Part shown: piece after piece, positions 41,880 through 50,351 of the stretch
How positions within the stretch are numbered: position 1 is the first letter of the stretch
How the letters are laid out: each line of letters starts with the position of its first letter
Notes under the pieces: model-generated
What the model saw: only the letters and a program-made list of their open reading frames with translations
Database searches by the model: none
Told to the model about the DNA's origin: nothing
Assembly (NCBI RefSeq): GCF_006334915.2
Contig: NZ_VDMA02000011.1
Coordinates: 124,001 to 188,000 of the forward strand
Reading direction: 5' to 3'
Origin: Microbispora catharanthi
Lineage (GTDB): Bacteria > Actinomycetota > Actinomycetes > Streptosporangiales > Streptosporangiaceae
Length of the DNA stretch: 64,000 bases
Made by a program: the position numbers and the translations under genes

Positions 41880-43040
41880 ATGGTTCGACACCTGGCGGCC
41901 CTGCTGTGCGCGGCCACCGCACTCCTCACTCCGCTCACCACACCGTTCACCGCCGCGGCGCCCGCGCACGCCGCGGTTTCGGACGCCGGCGGCCGCAGGC
42001 CGGACGGCGGGCCCCCGCTCGCGATCAGGGGCGCCGACGTGTCGAGCCTCGCCAAGTCCGAGGCGCTCGGCGGGGCGTACCGCTACGCCAACGGGCGGCG
42101 GGGCGACGCGCTGGCGATCCTGCGGTACGGCGGGCTGAACTACATCCGGCTCAAGGTGTGGGTGAACCCCGCCGACGGCTACAACGGCAGGGGTCAGGTG
42201 CTGGCGGTCGCGAAGCGGGCCAAGGCCCTCGGCATGGGCCTGCTCGTGGACTTCCACTACTCCGACTCCTGGGCCGACCCCGGCAAGCAGAACAAGCCCG
42301 CCGCGTGGGAGTCGCTGTCGTTCGACGAGCTGAAGCAGGCGCTCTACGACCACACCTACGACGTGCTGAGCGCGCTGAAGGCGCAGGGCACGACGGCCGA
42401 CATGGTGCAGGTGGGCAACGAGCTCAACGGCGGTCTGCTGTGGCCCGACGGCCGCTGGGACAACTGGCCGCAGCTCGCCGCCCTGCTCAACGCGGGATAC
42501 GACGCGGTCAAGGCGGTCTCCGGCGACACCAAGGTCGTGCTGCACCTCGCGAACGGCGGCGACAACGGCCTCTACCGGTGGTGGTTCGACAACGCCGCGG
42601 CCAACGGCGTCCGCTACGACGTGATCGGCCTGTCGTACTACCCGTACTGGCACGGCACGCTCGCCGCGTTCCAGGCCAACCTGAACGACGTCGCCGCCCG
42701 GTACGGCAAGCCGGTCGTGGTGGCCGAGACTGCCTACCCGTTCACCACGGGCGACGACGACGGCTGGGAGAACATCGTCACCTCCGCCGAGCCGTACGCC
42801 GGATATCCGGCCACCCCCGCGGGCCAGGCGGCGTTCGTCCGCGACCTGATGAACATCGTCAGGGCGGTGCCCGGCGGGCGCGGGCTGGGGGCGTTCTGGT
42901 GGGAGGCCACCTGGACCGGGGTGAAGGGCAACGGCTGGGATCCCGCCGACCCGGCGTCGGGCAACGCCTGGGAGAACCAGGCTCTGTTCGGCTTCGACGA
43001 CCGGGCGCTGCCCGCGCTGCGGGAGTTCGCCCGCCGGTAG
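41880..43040 (+). CDS. secreted endo-beta-1,4-galactanase, GH53 (first copy)
   Basis: Cuts beta-1,4-galactan side chains of pectin outside the cell. 386 residues: signal peptide (about 1-31, ending APAHAAV), an Asp/Gly/Arg-rich spacer, then the GH53 barrel from IRGADVSSLAKSEALGG. Acid/base Glu181 (QVGNELN) and nucleophile Glu283 (VVAETAYP); WADPGKQNKPAAW and GLSYYPYWHGTL are strongly conserved in the family. ATG 41880 with GGAGGA 5 bases upstream. It lies 91 bases after GH42 and is followed by a terminator, so GH42-GH53a may be one transcript. 36-45% type similarity to the next gene marks it as a paralogue. Confidence 0.96.
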   Translation: MVRHLAALLCAATALLTPLTTPFTAAAPAHAAVSDAGGRRPDGGPPLAIRGADVSSLAKSEALGGAYRYANGRRGDALAILRYGGLNYIRLKVWVNPADGYNGRGQVLAVAKRAKALGMGLLVDFHYSDSWADPGKQNKPAAWESLSFDELKQALYDHTYDVLSALKAQGTTADMVQVGNELNGGLLWPDGRWDNWPQLAALLNAGYDAVKAVSGDTKVVLHLANGGDNGLYRWWFDNAAANGVRYDVIGLSYYPYWHGTLAAFQANLNDVAARYGKPVVVAETAYPFTTGDDDGWENIVTSAEPYAGYPATPAGQAAFVRDLMNIVRAVPGGRGLGAFWWEATWTGVKGNGWDPADPASGNAWENQALFGFDDRALPALREFARR

Positions 43041-43054
43041 CGCGGACATGGTCT

Positions 43055-43091
43055 CCCTCCCCGCGACGACCTGACCACGTCGCGGGGAGGG
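43055..43091 (+). terminator. terminator between the two GH53 genes
   Basis: CCCTCCCCGCGACG / CGTCGCGGGGAGGG, perfect 14-bp stem with a 9-base loop, 15 bases after the first GH53 stop. Confidence 0.85.
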
Positions 43092-43119
43092 TTCGGGGGT
43101 TCGGGGGCGTCCATCAGAT

Positions 43120-43137
43120 CCTCTCCTGAGCGGAGGA
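43120..43137 (+). repeat. leader element before the second GH53 gene (copy 2)
   Basis: CCTCTCCTGAGCGGAGGA, matching copy 1 at 17 of 18 bases, immediately before ATG 43141. Confidence 0.6.
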
Positions 43138-43140
43138 ACC

Positions 43141-44232
43141 ATGAGAAAGATCCTCGCGGCGCTTGTCCTGTGCGCCGCGGCGGCTCTCACCGCCGGGCAA
43201 CCGGCGCACGCCGCCACCACACTGACCATGCTCGGAGCCGACGTCTCGTCCGTGCAGCGCTCCCTCGACCTGGGCGCGAAGTACTACGACGCGGGCGGCG
43301 CACAGAGGGACCCGCTGGACATCCTCAAGGGAATCGGCGTCAACTACGTCCGCCTGCGGATCTGGAACAACCCCGTCAGCGGCTACAACAACAAGGCCAA
43401 GGTCCTGCAGTACGCCAAGACGGTCAAGGCCAAGGGGCTGAAGCTGCTCGTCGACTTCCACTACTCGGACACCTGGGCGGACCCCGGCAAGCAGTACAAG
43501 CCCGCCGCCTGGGCGAGCCACGGCATCGGCCAGCTGCAGACCGACGTCTACGACTACACCTACGACGTGTGCTCCAGCCTCAAGGCGCAGGGCACGACGC
43601 CGGACAGCGTGCAGATCGGCAACGAGATCAACGTCGGCATGCTGTGGGACGACGGCAAGGTCGTCAACAACGACTTCACGAACCTGAGCCTGCTGCTCAA
43701 GGCCGGCTACAACGCGACCAAGGCGTGCAACTCCGGCACGCAGGTGATCATCCATACGGCGGACGCGGACAGCGACGCACACGCCCGCTGGTTCTACGAC
43801 GGCATCCGCGCCAAGGGCGTGTCCTGGGACATCACCGGCCTGTCGTACTACTGCATGTGGCACGGCACGCTGTCCAACCTCTACAACGTGATCTCGGACG
43901 TGCGGTCCCGTTACGGCAAGCCGGTCGTCATCGCCGAGACGGCCTACCCGTTCACGGCCGACAACGCCGACTGGGAGGGCAACTCGGTCACGTCGGGATG
44001 CGCGGGTTACGGCCTCACCTGGCAGGGTCAGGGCGCCGAGTTCGCGGCGGTGCAGAACACGGCCCGCAACGCGGGTGCCATCGGAGTCTTCTACTGGGAG
44101 CCGACCTGGTACGCGGTGCCCGGCAATGGCTGGGACCCGGCGAACATCAACGGCACCGGCGACGGCTGGGACAACATGGCCGTTTTCAACTGGACCGGCC
44201 ACCTCAACCCGAACGTCCGGTGGACTCCATAA
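43141..44232 (+). CDS. secreted endo-beta-1,4-galactanase, GH53 (second copy)
   Basis: 363 residues: signal peptide (about 1-24, ending GQPAHAA), GH53 barrel starting MLGADVSSVQRS, acid/base Glu162 (QIGNEIN) and nucleophile Glu266 (VIAETAYP). The DFHYSDTWADPGKQYKPAAW stretch is shared with the first copy. Four extra Cys (KACNSG, YYCMWHG, SGCAGYG and another) suggest disulphides absent in copy 1, so the two enzymes may differ in stability or chain preference. It has its own terminator and is separated from copy 1 by another, so it may be expressed on its own. Confidence 0.96.
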   Translation: MRKILAALVLCAAAALTAGQPAHAATTLTMLGADVSSVQRSLDLGAKYYDAGGAQRDPLDILKGIGVNYVRLRIWNNPVSGYNNKAKVLQYAKTVKAKGLKLLVDFHYSDTWADPGKQYKPAAWASHGIGQLQTDVYDYTYDVCSSLKAQGTTPDSVQIGNEINVGMLWDDGKVVNNDFTNLSLLLKAGYNATKACNSGTQVIIHTADADSDAHARWFYDGIRAKGVSWDITGLSYYCMWHGTLSNLYNVISDVRSRYGKPVVIAETAYPFTADNADWEGNSVTSGCAGYGLTWQGQGAEFAAVQNTARNAGAIGVFYWEPTWYAVPGNGWDPANINGTGDGWDNMAVFNWTGHLNPNVRWTP

Positions 44233-44246
44233 CGGACTGACACCGA

Positions 44247-44285
44247 GCGGGACACCTCGAAGGGCGACCCTTCGAGGTGTCCCGC
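44247..44285 (+). terminator. terminator of the galactan locus
   Basis: 18-bp perfect stem GCGGGACACCTCGAAGGG / CCCTTCGAGGTGTCCCGC with a CGA loop, 15 bases after the GH53 stop. Confidence 0.9.
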
Positions 44286-44357
44286 TGCCGGGCTCACGAC
44301 CACGCCGTATCACTACATTCCGATGTCGAGCAGGTGCATCGGCTCACGGGCAAAGCA

Positions 44358-45233
44358 CTACTCGGTGAACAGCTCGTCGGCCGACGTGATGACGGCGGCC
44401 TTACGGACCCAGGCGTCCAGCTGGTTCGGGTCATCGCACTGGCAGATGCGCTCGCGCGCGTCGTCGGAGATCTCCAGGCCTCGGGCATCCAGCACCGAGA
44501 AGATCGACTTGATCTCGCCCTTCACCTCACCTTTGACCTCGCCTTTGGCCAGCCAGTGGGAGAAGTACTTCTCGCCGAGGTAGTCGAAGTCCTGAATGGT
44601 GGTCACCATCTCCTCCAGACGCTTGACCGTCACAGCATGTAGCGAGCTGATCACGTAGTTCAAATATACTCTGGCCCGATCTGGATCCAGTGTCGCGAGC
44701 CCCGCCAGCATCGCCTCCAGCACCGGCTCGTCGTCGGCCTCGTCGGGGTGTGCCACGGCGGAGAGCACCGCGAGTTCCGGGCTGGCGCGGGCCTGGTCGG
44801 GGTTGGTGATCACAGGTATGCGGCTGGGATCGATCGCCAGCGGCGTGATGGCGCCGTTGGGGCCCAGCCGGATCGTCCTCTCACACCAGCGGGCCATCGA
44901 CCGATCCGGGCAGATGACCAGCAGCGCGGTCTCGCACTTGTGCTGGGATCGCAACGTCGTGACGTAGACCGGCCAGCTGAACCGCTTGCCGGCGTCCCTG
45001 CTCCGCTGCACCTCCACGATCACGGCCGTCAGCGCGGCACCGGTCTCGTCCCGTAGCACCACGACCGAATCGGCGCGGAACTCGATCGGCGCCTGGGTGC
45101 AGTCGACCGTCTCCACGCGGGCGGCGGTGTGCGGCGGGATGTCGTCTCCCGTCACGCAGCGCAGCAGCTCCAGCGCGGTCTCCGGCCGGTTGCGGATGAG
45201 TTCGAGCGGCATCTCGTGATCGAAACCAGGCAT
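44358..45233 (-). CDS. Rpn/PD-(D/E)XK nuclease-like protein
   Basis: 291-residue protein of a family common in actinobacterial genomes in many paralogues and related to the Rpn/transposase-31 PD-(D/E)XK group. The putative nuclease core is in FRADSVVVLRDETG followed by VIVEVQRSRDAGKRFSW (Asp ... Glu-x-Gln/Lys pattern). The C-terminal part has a tandem KGEVKGEVKGEIKS and a helix of the recombination-promoting family type. ATG 45233. No terminal repeats or partner transposase. Together with the next small gene it interrupts the two sugar loci and is locally AT-richer in its upstream region. It could be recombination-promoting, a host-defence or a selfish gene; unproven. Confidence 0.72.
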   Translation of the reverse strand: MPGFDHEMPLELIRNRPETALELLRCVTGDDIPPHTAARVETVDCTQAPIEFRADSVVVLRDETGAALTAVIVEVQRSRDAGKRFSWPVYVTTLRSQHKCETALLVICPDRSMARWCERTIRLGPNGAITPLAIDPSRIPVITNPDQARASPELAVLSAVAHPDEADDEPVLEAMLAGLATLDPDRARVYLNYVISSLHAVTVKRLEEMVTTIQDFDYLGEKYFSHWLAKGEVKGEVKGEIKSIFSVLDARGLEISDDARERICQCDDPNQLDAWVRKAAVITSADELFTE

Positions 45234-45322
45234 GGCCGAGACGTTACTGACTGTTGTCAGATAATTACTGTGAGTTTGCGAAAGTGGTGGTGATTGGCGG
45301 CCATTAAGGGGCGTGGATCGGC

Positions 45323-45559
45323 TCAGGGCTCGGGGATGGCCTCCCATTCGCGGCAGGGGCTGAGCGCGTGGTGCTGATAGATGACGCCGACGGCGGGACG
45401 GGACCAGCCGAGTGCGACTGCGTCGCGCTCCGTTTGAGGGACCGGCTCGCCGAGGTCGGCGGCGGTGACGGGCTGGCCGCCGGGGCCGCAGACACACTCC
45501 GGGCTGCCCTCGTGGTCGATCGCGTCGTCGAGTGGCATCACGTGTACGAACCTGTCCAT
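45323..45559 (-). CDS. small actinophage-type conserved protein
   Basis: 78 residues, acidic. The pattern VHVMPLDDAIDHEGSPECVCGP recalls a small protein (often VxxVxPVDDLxEHxxSxxCxCxP) frequent in actinophages and mobile regions; function unknown. ATG 45559 is preceded by AGGTAGGTGAC. It lies 90 bases downstream of the Rpn-like gene's start, in the same direction, and 158 bases from the divergent GH31 operon. Confidence 0.6.
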   Translation of the reverse strand: MDRFVHVMPLDDAIDHEGSPECVCGPGGQPVTAADLGEPVPQTERDAVALGWSRPAVGVIYQHHALSPCREWEAIPEP

Positions 45560-45650
45560 GTCACCTACCTTGACGGGGGATTGCGGTCACATTACCCCAA
45601 TGAGACATAAAGCGGAATAACTTGGACAAATCCGGATGAGCGCCGACCCA

Positions 45651-45679
45651 TTGACCTTTGTTGGGATGGACGGCAAACT
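45651..45679 (+). promoter_or_regulatory. promoter of the GH31 operon
   Basis: TTGACC (45651-45656), 17 bases, CAAACT (45674-45679). The -10 is shared with the right half-site of the dyad at 45657-45682, so binding there would block RNA polymerase. Confidence 0.5.
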
Positions 45680-45682
45680 AAC
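45657..45682. promoter_or_regulatory. xyl-operator-like dyad for a ROK repressor
   Basis: Half-sites TTTGTTGG and CAAACTAA, nine bases apart, follow the pattern TTnGTTnG-N9-CnAACnAA. The identical pattern occurs upstream of the ROK gene (60770-60795). It resembles the Bacillus xylO sequence as I recall it (about 18 of 26 positions). Confidence 0.7.
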
Positions 45683-45717
45683 TCCACAATCGCTGGATGA
45701 GCCGATGGAGTGCCGCA

Positions 45718-48000
45718 ATGCCGTACCGTCCCCCATTGATCGCGCGCGAGTTCTTCGTGGCGGATCCTCCAGAGCTTCCGGTGCGCGAGCCGGGCGAGGA
45801 GGGCCTGTCCGCGCTGACCAGCGCGGAGGTGGTGGCCTCCGACGGGCAGGGCGTGACGCTCAAGGGCTCCACCTCGGCGGAGGAGACGCTCGTCGTGCAG
45901 ATCACGGTCGCGGGTGAGGGGGTGATCCGGGTGCGCCTGTCGGAGGACCCCGACGCGCGCACCCGATCCTCCCGCGCGATCTCGATGGTCACCCCCGGCG
46001 AGTACGGCGAGGCCGTCGTGGAGGCGAGCCACAGCCGCGTGATCGTCGACGCCGGGTCGCTGCGGGCCGAGGTGCGGCTGAACCCGTGGAACCTGCGCTT
46101 CACCGACCGGGCCGGCCGGACGCTGGTGGAGCAGGACCCTGGCCACCCCGACATCAGCGGCCGGCTGCGCACGCTGCCGTTCGGCCGCTCCGCGGTGGAC
46201 GGCGCCCCCGTCGCCTACCACGACACGTTCGTGGCCCCGGCGGACGAGGCGTTCGGCGGCTTCGGCGAGTCGTTCACGCCGCTCGACAAGCGCGGCCAGC
46301 GCCCGCTCATGTGGAACTTCGACGCGTTCGGGGCCGAGTCGCAGCGCGCGTACAAGAACGTGCCCTTCTACCTGTCCAGCAGGGGGTACGGCATCTGCGT
46401 CGACAGCGGCACGCCGGTCGAGTTCGACATGTGCCAGTCCACGCACAGCGCCGTGCAGATCATCGTGCCCGACGACCTCATCGACTACTACGTGATCGCG
46501 GGACCGACCCCCGCCGAGGTCCTGGACCGGTTCGACGGGCTGACCTCCCGGCCGGAGCTGCCGCCGAAGTGGGCGTTCGGCACCTGGATCTCCTCGGGCT
46601 TCTTCCGGGACAGCCAGGAGCGCGTGCTGGAGCGCGCCAGGAAGATCAGGGAGCGGGGCATCCCCTGCGACGTGCTCCACCTCGACTGCTACTGGCAGGC
46701 GGACGGGCACTGGTCGGATCTCCAGTGGGATCCCGAGACGTTCCCCGATCCGGCGGGCATGCTCGCCACGCTCAAGGAGCAGGGCTTCAAGGTCTGCCTC
46801 TGGATGAACTCCTACATCTCGCACCTCAGCCCGGCCTTCGCCGAGGCGGCGGAGAAGGGCTACTTCCTCAAGCGGCCCGACGGCGAGACGTACGTCGCCG
46901 ACACCTGGCACGGCTCCTACCCCGCCTGCGGCATCGTCGACTTCACCAACCCCGAGGCCGTCGAGTGGTTCAAGGGGCTGCTGCGCGACCGCCTGCGCGA
47001 GGGCGTGGCGGCGTTCAAGACCGACTTCGCCGAGGGCGTCCCCGCCGACGCCGTGGCCTTCAACGGCATGACCGGCACCGAGCTGCACAACGTCTACACG
47101 CTGCTGTTCAACGACATCGTCGCGGACGCGACCCGCGAGGTGAACGGGCACGGCCTGGTCTGGGCCCGTTCGTCCTACCTCGGCGGCCAGCGCCACTCGG
47201 CCCAGTGGAGCGGCGACGTCGACACCACCTACTCCGCGATGGGCAGCACGATCAGGGGCGGGCTGTCGCACGGCCTGTCCGGCATCCCCTTCTGGAGCCA
47301 CGACGCGGGCGGCTTCACCGGCACGCCCAGCCCGGACCTCTACATCCGCTGGTCGCAGTTCGCCGCGCTGTCCCCGCTCGTACGGTTCCACGGCACGACC
47401 ACCCGGGAGCCCTGGGAGTTTCCGCCGCACGCCGAGCAGGCCGCCATCGAGGCCCTGCGGCTGCGCTACCGGCTCATGCCGTACATCTATTCGGCGGCCG
47501 TCACCGCGGCCGAGACGGGCGCGCCGATGCTGCGCGCCCTGTGCGTCGACTACCCGGACGACCCGGTGGCATGGCAGGCGGACCTGGAGTACCTTCTCGG
47601 CACCGACCTGCTCGTCGCCCCGATGACCTCCGCCGACGGCACCCGGAAGGTCTACCTGCCCTCGGGGGTGTGGGTGGACTACTGGACGGGTGAGGCCGTC
47701 GACGGCGGGCGTTACGTCACGGTGTCGCCGCCGCTCGACCAGATCCCCCTGTTCGTACGGCACGGCTCGCTGATCCCGGTCACCGAGCCGGGCGACACGG
47801 TGGCCGACGACCCCCGGGTCTCGCTGCTCGCCTTCGGCCTGCCGGAGCGCGAGAGCCGTACGACGATCAGGGACCTGGACGGGGACACGACGGTCACGGC
47901 GGTGCGGGACGGCGACAGGCTGGTCGTCACCGCCGAGGGCCCCAAGCAGATCGACGGCGTCGAGTTCGTCGGCCCCGGCGCCCCGGTCGTCATCAACTAG
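45718..48000 (+). CDS. GH31 alpha-glycosidase, YicI-type alpha-xylosidase
   Basis: Intracellular retaining alpha-glycosidase; long similarity to E. coli YicI (FGTWISSGF for FGLWLTTSF, HLDCYW for HFDCFW, FKTDFAEG, HDAGGF) makes alpha-xylosidase the best call over alpha-glucosidase. 760 residues: N-terminal beta-sandwich (about 1-250), barrel with nucleophile Asp436 in FKTDF and acid/base Asp500 in WSGDV, and C-terminal beta domains. No signal peptide. ATG 45718 with GGAG 8 bases upstream. First gene of the operon with importer and GH3, which suggests uptake and breakdown of xyloside oligomers such as isoprimeverose or xyloglucan fragments. Regulated, by inference, through the dyad overlapping its promoter. 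Confidence 0.94.
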   Translation: MPYRPPLIAREFFVADPPELPVREPGEEGLSALTSAEVVASDGQGVTLKGSTSAEETLVVQITVAGEGVIRVRLSEDPDARTRSSRAISMVTPGEYGEAVVEASHSRVIVDAGSLRAEVRLNPWNLRFTDRAGRTLVEQDPGHPDISGRLRTLPFGRSAVDGAPVAYHDTFVAPADEAFGGFGESFTPLDKRGQRPLMWNFDAFGAESQRAYKNVPFYLSSRGYGICVDSGTPVEFDMCQSTHSAVQIIVPDDLIDYYVIAGPTPAEVLDRFDGLTSRPELPPKWAFGTWISSGFFRDSQERVLERARKIRERGIPCDVLHLDCYWQADGHWSDLQWDPETFPDPAGMLATLKEQGFKVCLWMNSYISHLSPAFAEAAEKGYFLKRPDGETYVADTWHGSYPACGIVDFTNPEAVEWFKGLLRDRLREGVAAFKTDFAEGVPADAVAFNGMTGTELHNVYTLLFNDIVADATREVNGHGLVWARSSYLGGQRHSAQWSGDVDTTYSAMGSTIRGGLSHGLSGIPFWSHDAGGFTGTPSPDLYIRWSQFAALSPLVRFHGTTTREPWEFPPHAEQAAIEALRLRYRLMPYIYSAAVTAAETGAPMLRALCVDYPDDPVAWQADLEYLLGTDLLVAPMTSADGTRKVYLPSGVWVDYWTGEAVDGGRYVTVSPPLDQIPLFVRHGSLIPVTEPGDTVADDPRVSLLAFGLPERESRTTIRDLDGDTTVTAVRDGDRLVVTAEGPKQIDGVEFVGPGAPVVIN

Positions 48001-48022
48001 ACACACCCCCTGGAGAAAGACC

Positions 48023-49339
48023 ATGTTCAGAGTAGGCAGGAGCGCGGCGGTGGCGGCACTGGCCGCGGCCGCACTGGCGCTCAGCGCGTGCGGTGGATCC
48101 TCTGACGATTCCAATAGCGGCAGCGGCGGCTCCGCCGAGGGCAAGACCCTCACCCTCTGGCACTACGAGACCGGCAACAGCGCCATGGGCACCGCCTGGG
48201 CCCAGGCGATGAAGGAGTTCGAGGCGAGCCACCCCGGCGTCAAGGTGAAGTTCGAGGAGAAGGGCTTCGAGCAGATCCAGAAGACGGCGTCGATGGTCCT
48301 CAACTCCGACGAGGCGCCCGACATCATGGAGTACAACAAGGGCAACGCGACCGCCGGTCAGCTGTCCAAGCAGGGCCTGCTCACCGACCTCACGGAGCAG
48401 GCGACCAAGCGCGGCTGGGACAAGCTGCTCAGCCCGTCGCTGCAGACCACCGCGAAGTACGACGAGCGGGGCATCATGGGCTCGGGCAAGTGGTTCGGCG
48501 TGCCGAACTACGGCGAGTACGTGATGGTCTACTACAACAAGGACATGTTCGATAAGGCGGGCGTCAAGGTGCCCACCACGTTCGACGAGTTCACCGCCGC
48601 GCTCGACGCGTTCGCGAAGAAGGGCACCACCCCGATCGCGATGGCGGGCGCCGAGTACCCCGCCCAGCAGCTGTTCTACCTGCTCGCGCTGAACAAGGCC
48701 AACCGCGCCTGGATCGACTCCTTCGAGCTCTACAAGGGCAAGGTCGACTTCCACGGCCCCGAGTTCACCTACGCGGCCCAGACCTTCTCCGACTGGGTGA
48801 AGAAGGGCTACATCAGCAAGGACTCGGCCGGTATGAAGGCCGAGGACATGGGCGTGGCGTTCATCGGCGGCAAGTTCCCGATCATGGTGTCGGGCAGCTG
48901 GTGGTTCGGCCGGATGGCGGAGGAGATCAAGGGCTTCAAGTGGGGCTCGTTCCTGTGGCCCGGCCAGTTCGCCCCGGGCTCCAGCGGCAACCTGTGGGTC
49001 GTGCCCGAGAAGTCCAAGAACAAGGACCTCGCCTACGACTTCATCGACATCACGATGAAGAAGGAGATCCAGAACCTGCTCGGCAACTCGGGCGGCGTCC
49101 CGGTCGCGGCCGACCCGACGGCGATCACCGACGCGCAGAACAAGGAGCTCATCGAGAACTTCAACAAGCTCTCGACGCAGGACGGCCTGGCCTTCTACCC
49201 TGACTGGCCGGCTCCCGGCTACTACGACGTGCTCGTCGCCGGCATCCAGGAACTGATCAACGGCAGCAAGAAGCCCGAGGAGGTCCTGGACGAGATCGCC
49301 CAGCCGTACAACGACAACCTGGCCGACATCGGCAACTAG
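48023..49339 (+). CDS. sugar ABC transporter solute-binding lipoprotein
   Basis: 438 residues with signal peptide and lipobox LSAC (near residue 25), Ser/Gly spacer and an extracellular solute-binding family-1 fold (LTLWHYETGNSAMGTAW, YYNKDMFDKAGVKVPTTFDEF, SGSWWFG). ATG 48023 is 22 bases after the GH31 stop with GGAGAAAGA upstream. Binds the oligosaccharide imported for the alpha-xylosidase. Only distantly similar to the binding protein of the galactan locus. Confidence 0.95.
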   Translation: MFRVGRSAAVAALAAAALALSACGGSSDDSNSGSGGSAEGKTLTLWHYETGNSAMGTAWAQAMKEFEASHPGVKVKFEEKGFEQIQKTASMVLNSDEAPDIMEYNKGNATAGQLSKQGLLTDLTEQATKRGWDKLLSPSLQTTAKYDERGIMGSGKWFGVPNYGEYVMVYYNKDMFDKAGVKVPTTFDEFTAALDAFAKKGTTPIAMAGAEYPAQQLFYLLALNKANRAWIDSFELYKGKVDFHGPEFTYAAQTFSDWVKKGYISKDSAGMKAEDMGVAFIGGKFPIMVSGSWWFGRMAEEIKGFKWGSFLWPGQFAPGSSGNLWVVPEKSKNKDLAYDFIDITMKKEIQNLLGNSGGVPVAADPTAITDAQNKELIENFNKLSTQDGLAFYPDWPAPGYYDVLVAGIQELINGSKKPEEVLDEIAQPYNDNLADIGN

Positions 49340-49448
49340 GGTCGCGGGCGGGTCCCCCGGCAGAGGGGACCCGCCTTTCCCTCCGACCCCGGCGGCGGGG
49401 CTGCCTGACCGGTCCCCGCCGCCGGGCCCCCTCTGGAAAGGTCTGCAC

Positions 49449-50351
49449 ATGGCACCACCCGGCGCGGGCGCGGCCCGCCCGCGCGGGAGGGGCGGCTACT
49501 GGCTCTACCTGGTTCCGAGCCTGGTGCTGTTCCTCGCGATCATCGTCGTCCCGTTCCTGATGAACGTGGCGACGAGCTTCACCCGCTGGTCCGGCGTCGG
49601 CACCCCCACCTGGATCGGGCTCGACAACTACACCAAGCTGTTCAAGGACGAGCGCTTCTGGGCGTCCTTCGAGCACAACGTCGCACTGATCATCGCGATG
49701 GCCGTGGTGCCCACGATCATCGGCCTGGTGCTCGCCGCCGCGCTGTTCGACTACATCGCCAAGCGGTTCGGCGGGCGTACGGCCTCGGCCCTGCGCGCGG
49801 CGTTCTACCTGCCGCAGGTGCTGCCCGTCGCGGTGGCCGGGGTGGTCTGGGGCTGGATGCTCCACCCGTCGTACGGCGCGGTGAACCAGATCTTCGGGAT
49901 CAAGGTCAACTGGCTGGGCGACCCCGACATCGCGCTGGCGACGGTCATGGCGATCATGGTGTGGTTCCAGCTCGGATATCCGGTCGTCATCTTCATGGCC
50001 GGGCTCCAGCGGGTCGACCCCTCGCTGTACGAGGCAGCCGAGATCGACGGCGCCTCGTGGTGGCGCAGGTTCTGGCACATCACGATCCCTCAGATCCGGC
50101 CGGAGATCTTCGTGGTGCTGCTGACCTGCACGATCGCGGCGCTCAAGGTGTTCGGGCCGATCTTCGTGCTCACCAGGGGAGGGCCCGGCTCCGCGACCAT
50201 GGTGCCGTCGTACTTCTCCTATCTGAACTTCTTCCAGAAGGTCAACGTCGGGTACGGCTCGGCGATCGCGACCGTGCTCGCCCTGATCATCGTCGTGGTG
50301 ACCTTCCTCTTCCTGCGGGTGCAGGAGCGTGACCAGGAGAGTGGCTCGTGA
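49449..50351 (+). CDS. carbohydrate ABC transporter permease (MalF-like)
   Basis: 300-residue permease with six TM segments, RGRGGYWLYLVPSLVLFLA start and the EAA loop YEAAEIDGASWWRRFWHITIP. 109 bases after the binding-protein gene; a G/C-rich hairpin-prone spacer precedes it and could reduce its expression relative to the binding protein. Start ATG 49449 with GGAAAGG upstream. Confidence 0.95.
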   Translation: MAPPGAGAARPRGRGGYWLYLVPSLVLFLAIIVVPFLMNVATSFTRWSGVGTPTWIGLDNYTKLFKDERFWASFEHNVALIIAMAVVPTIIGLVLAAALFDYIAKRFGGRTASALRAAFYLPQVLPVAVAGVVWGWMLHPSYGAVNQIFGIKVNWLGDPDIALATVMAIMVWFQLGYPVVIFMAGLQRVDPSLYEAAEIDGASWWRRFWHITIPQIRPEIFVVLLTCTIAALKVFGPIFVLTRGGPGSATMVPSYFSYLNFFQKVNVGYGSAIATVLALIIVVVTFLFLRVQERDQESGS

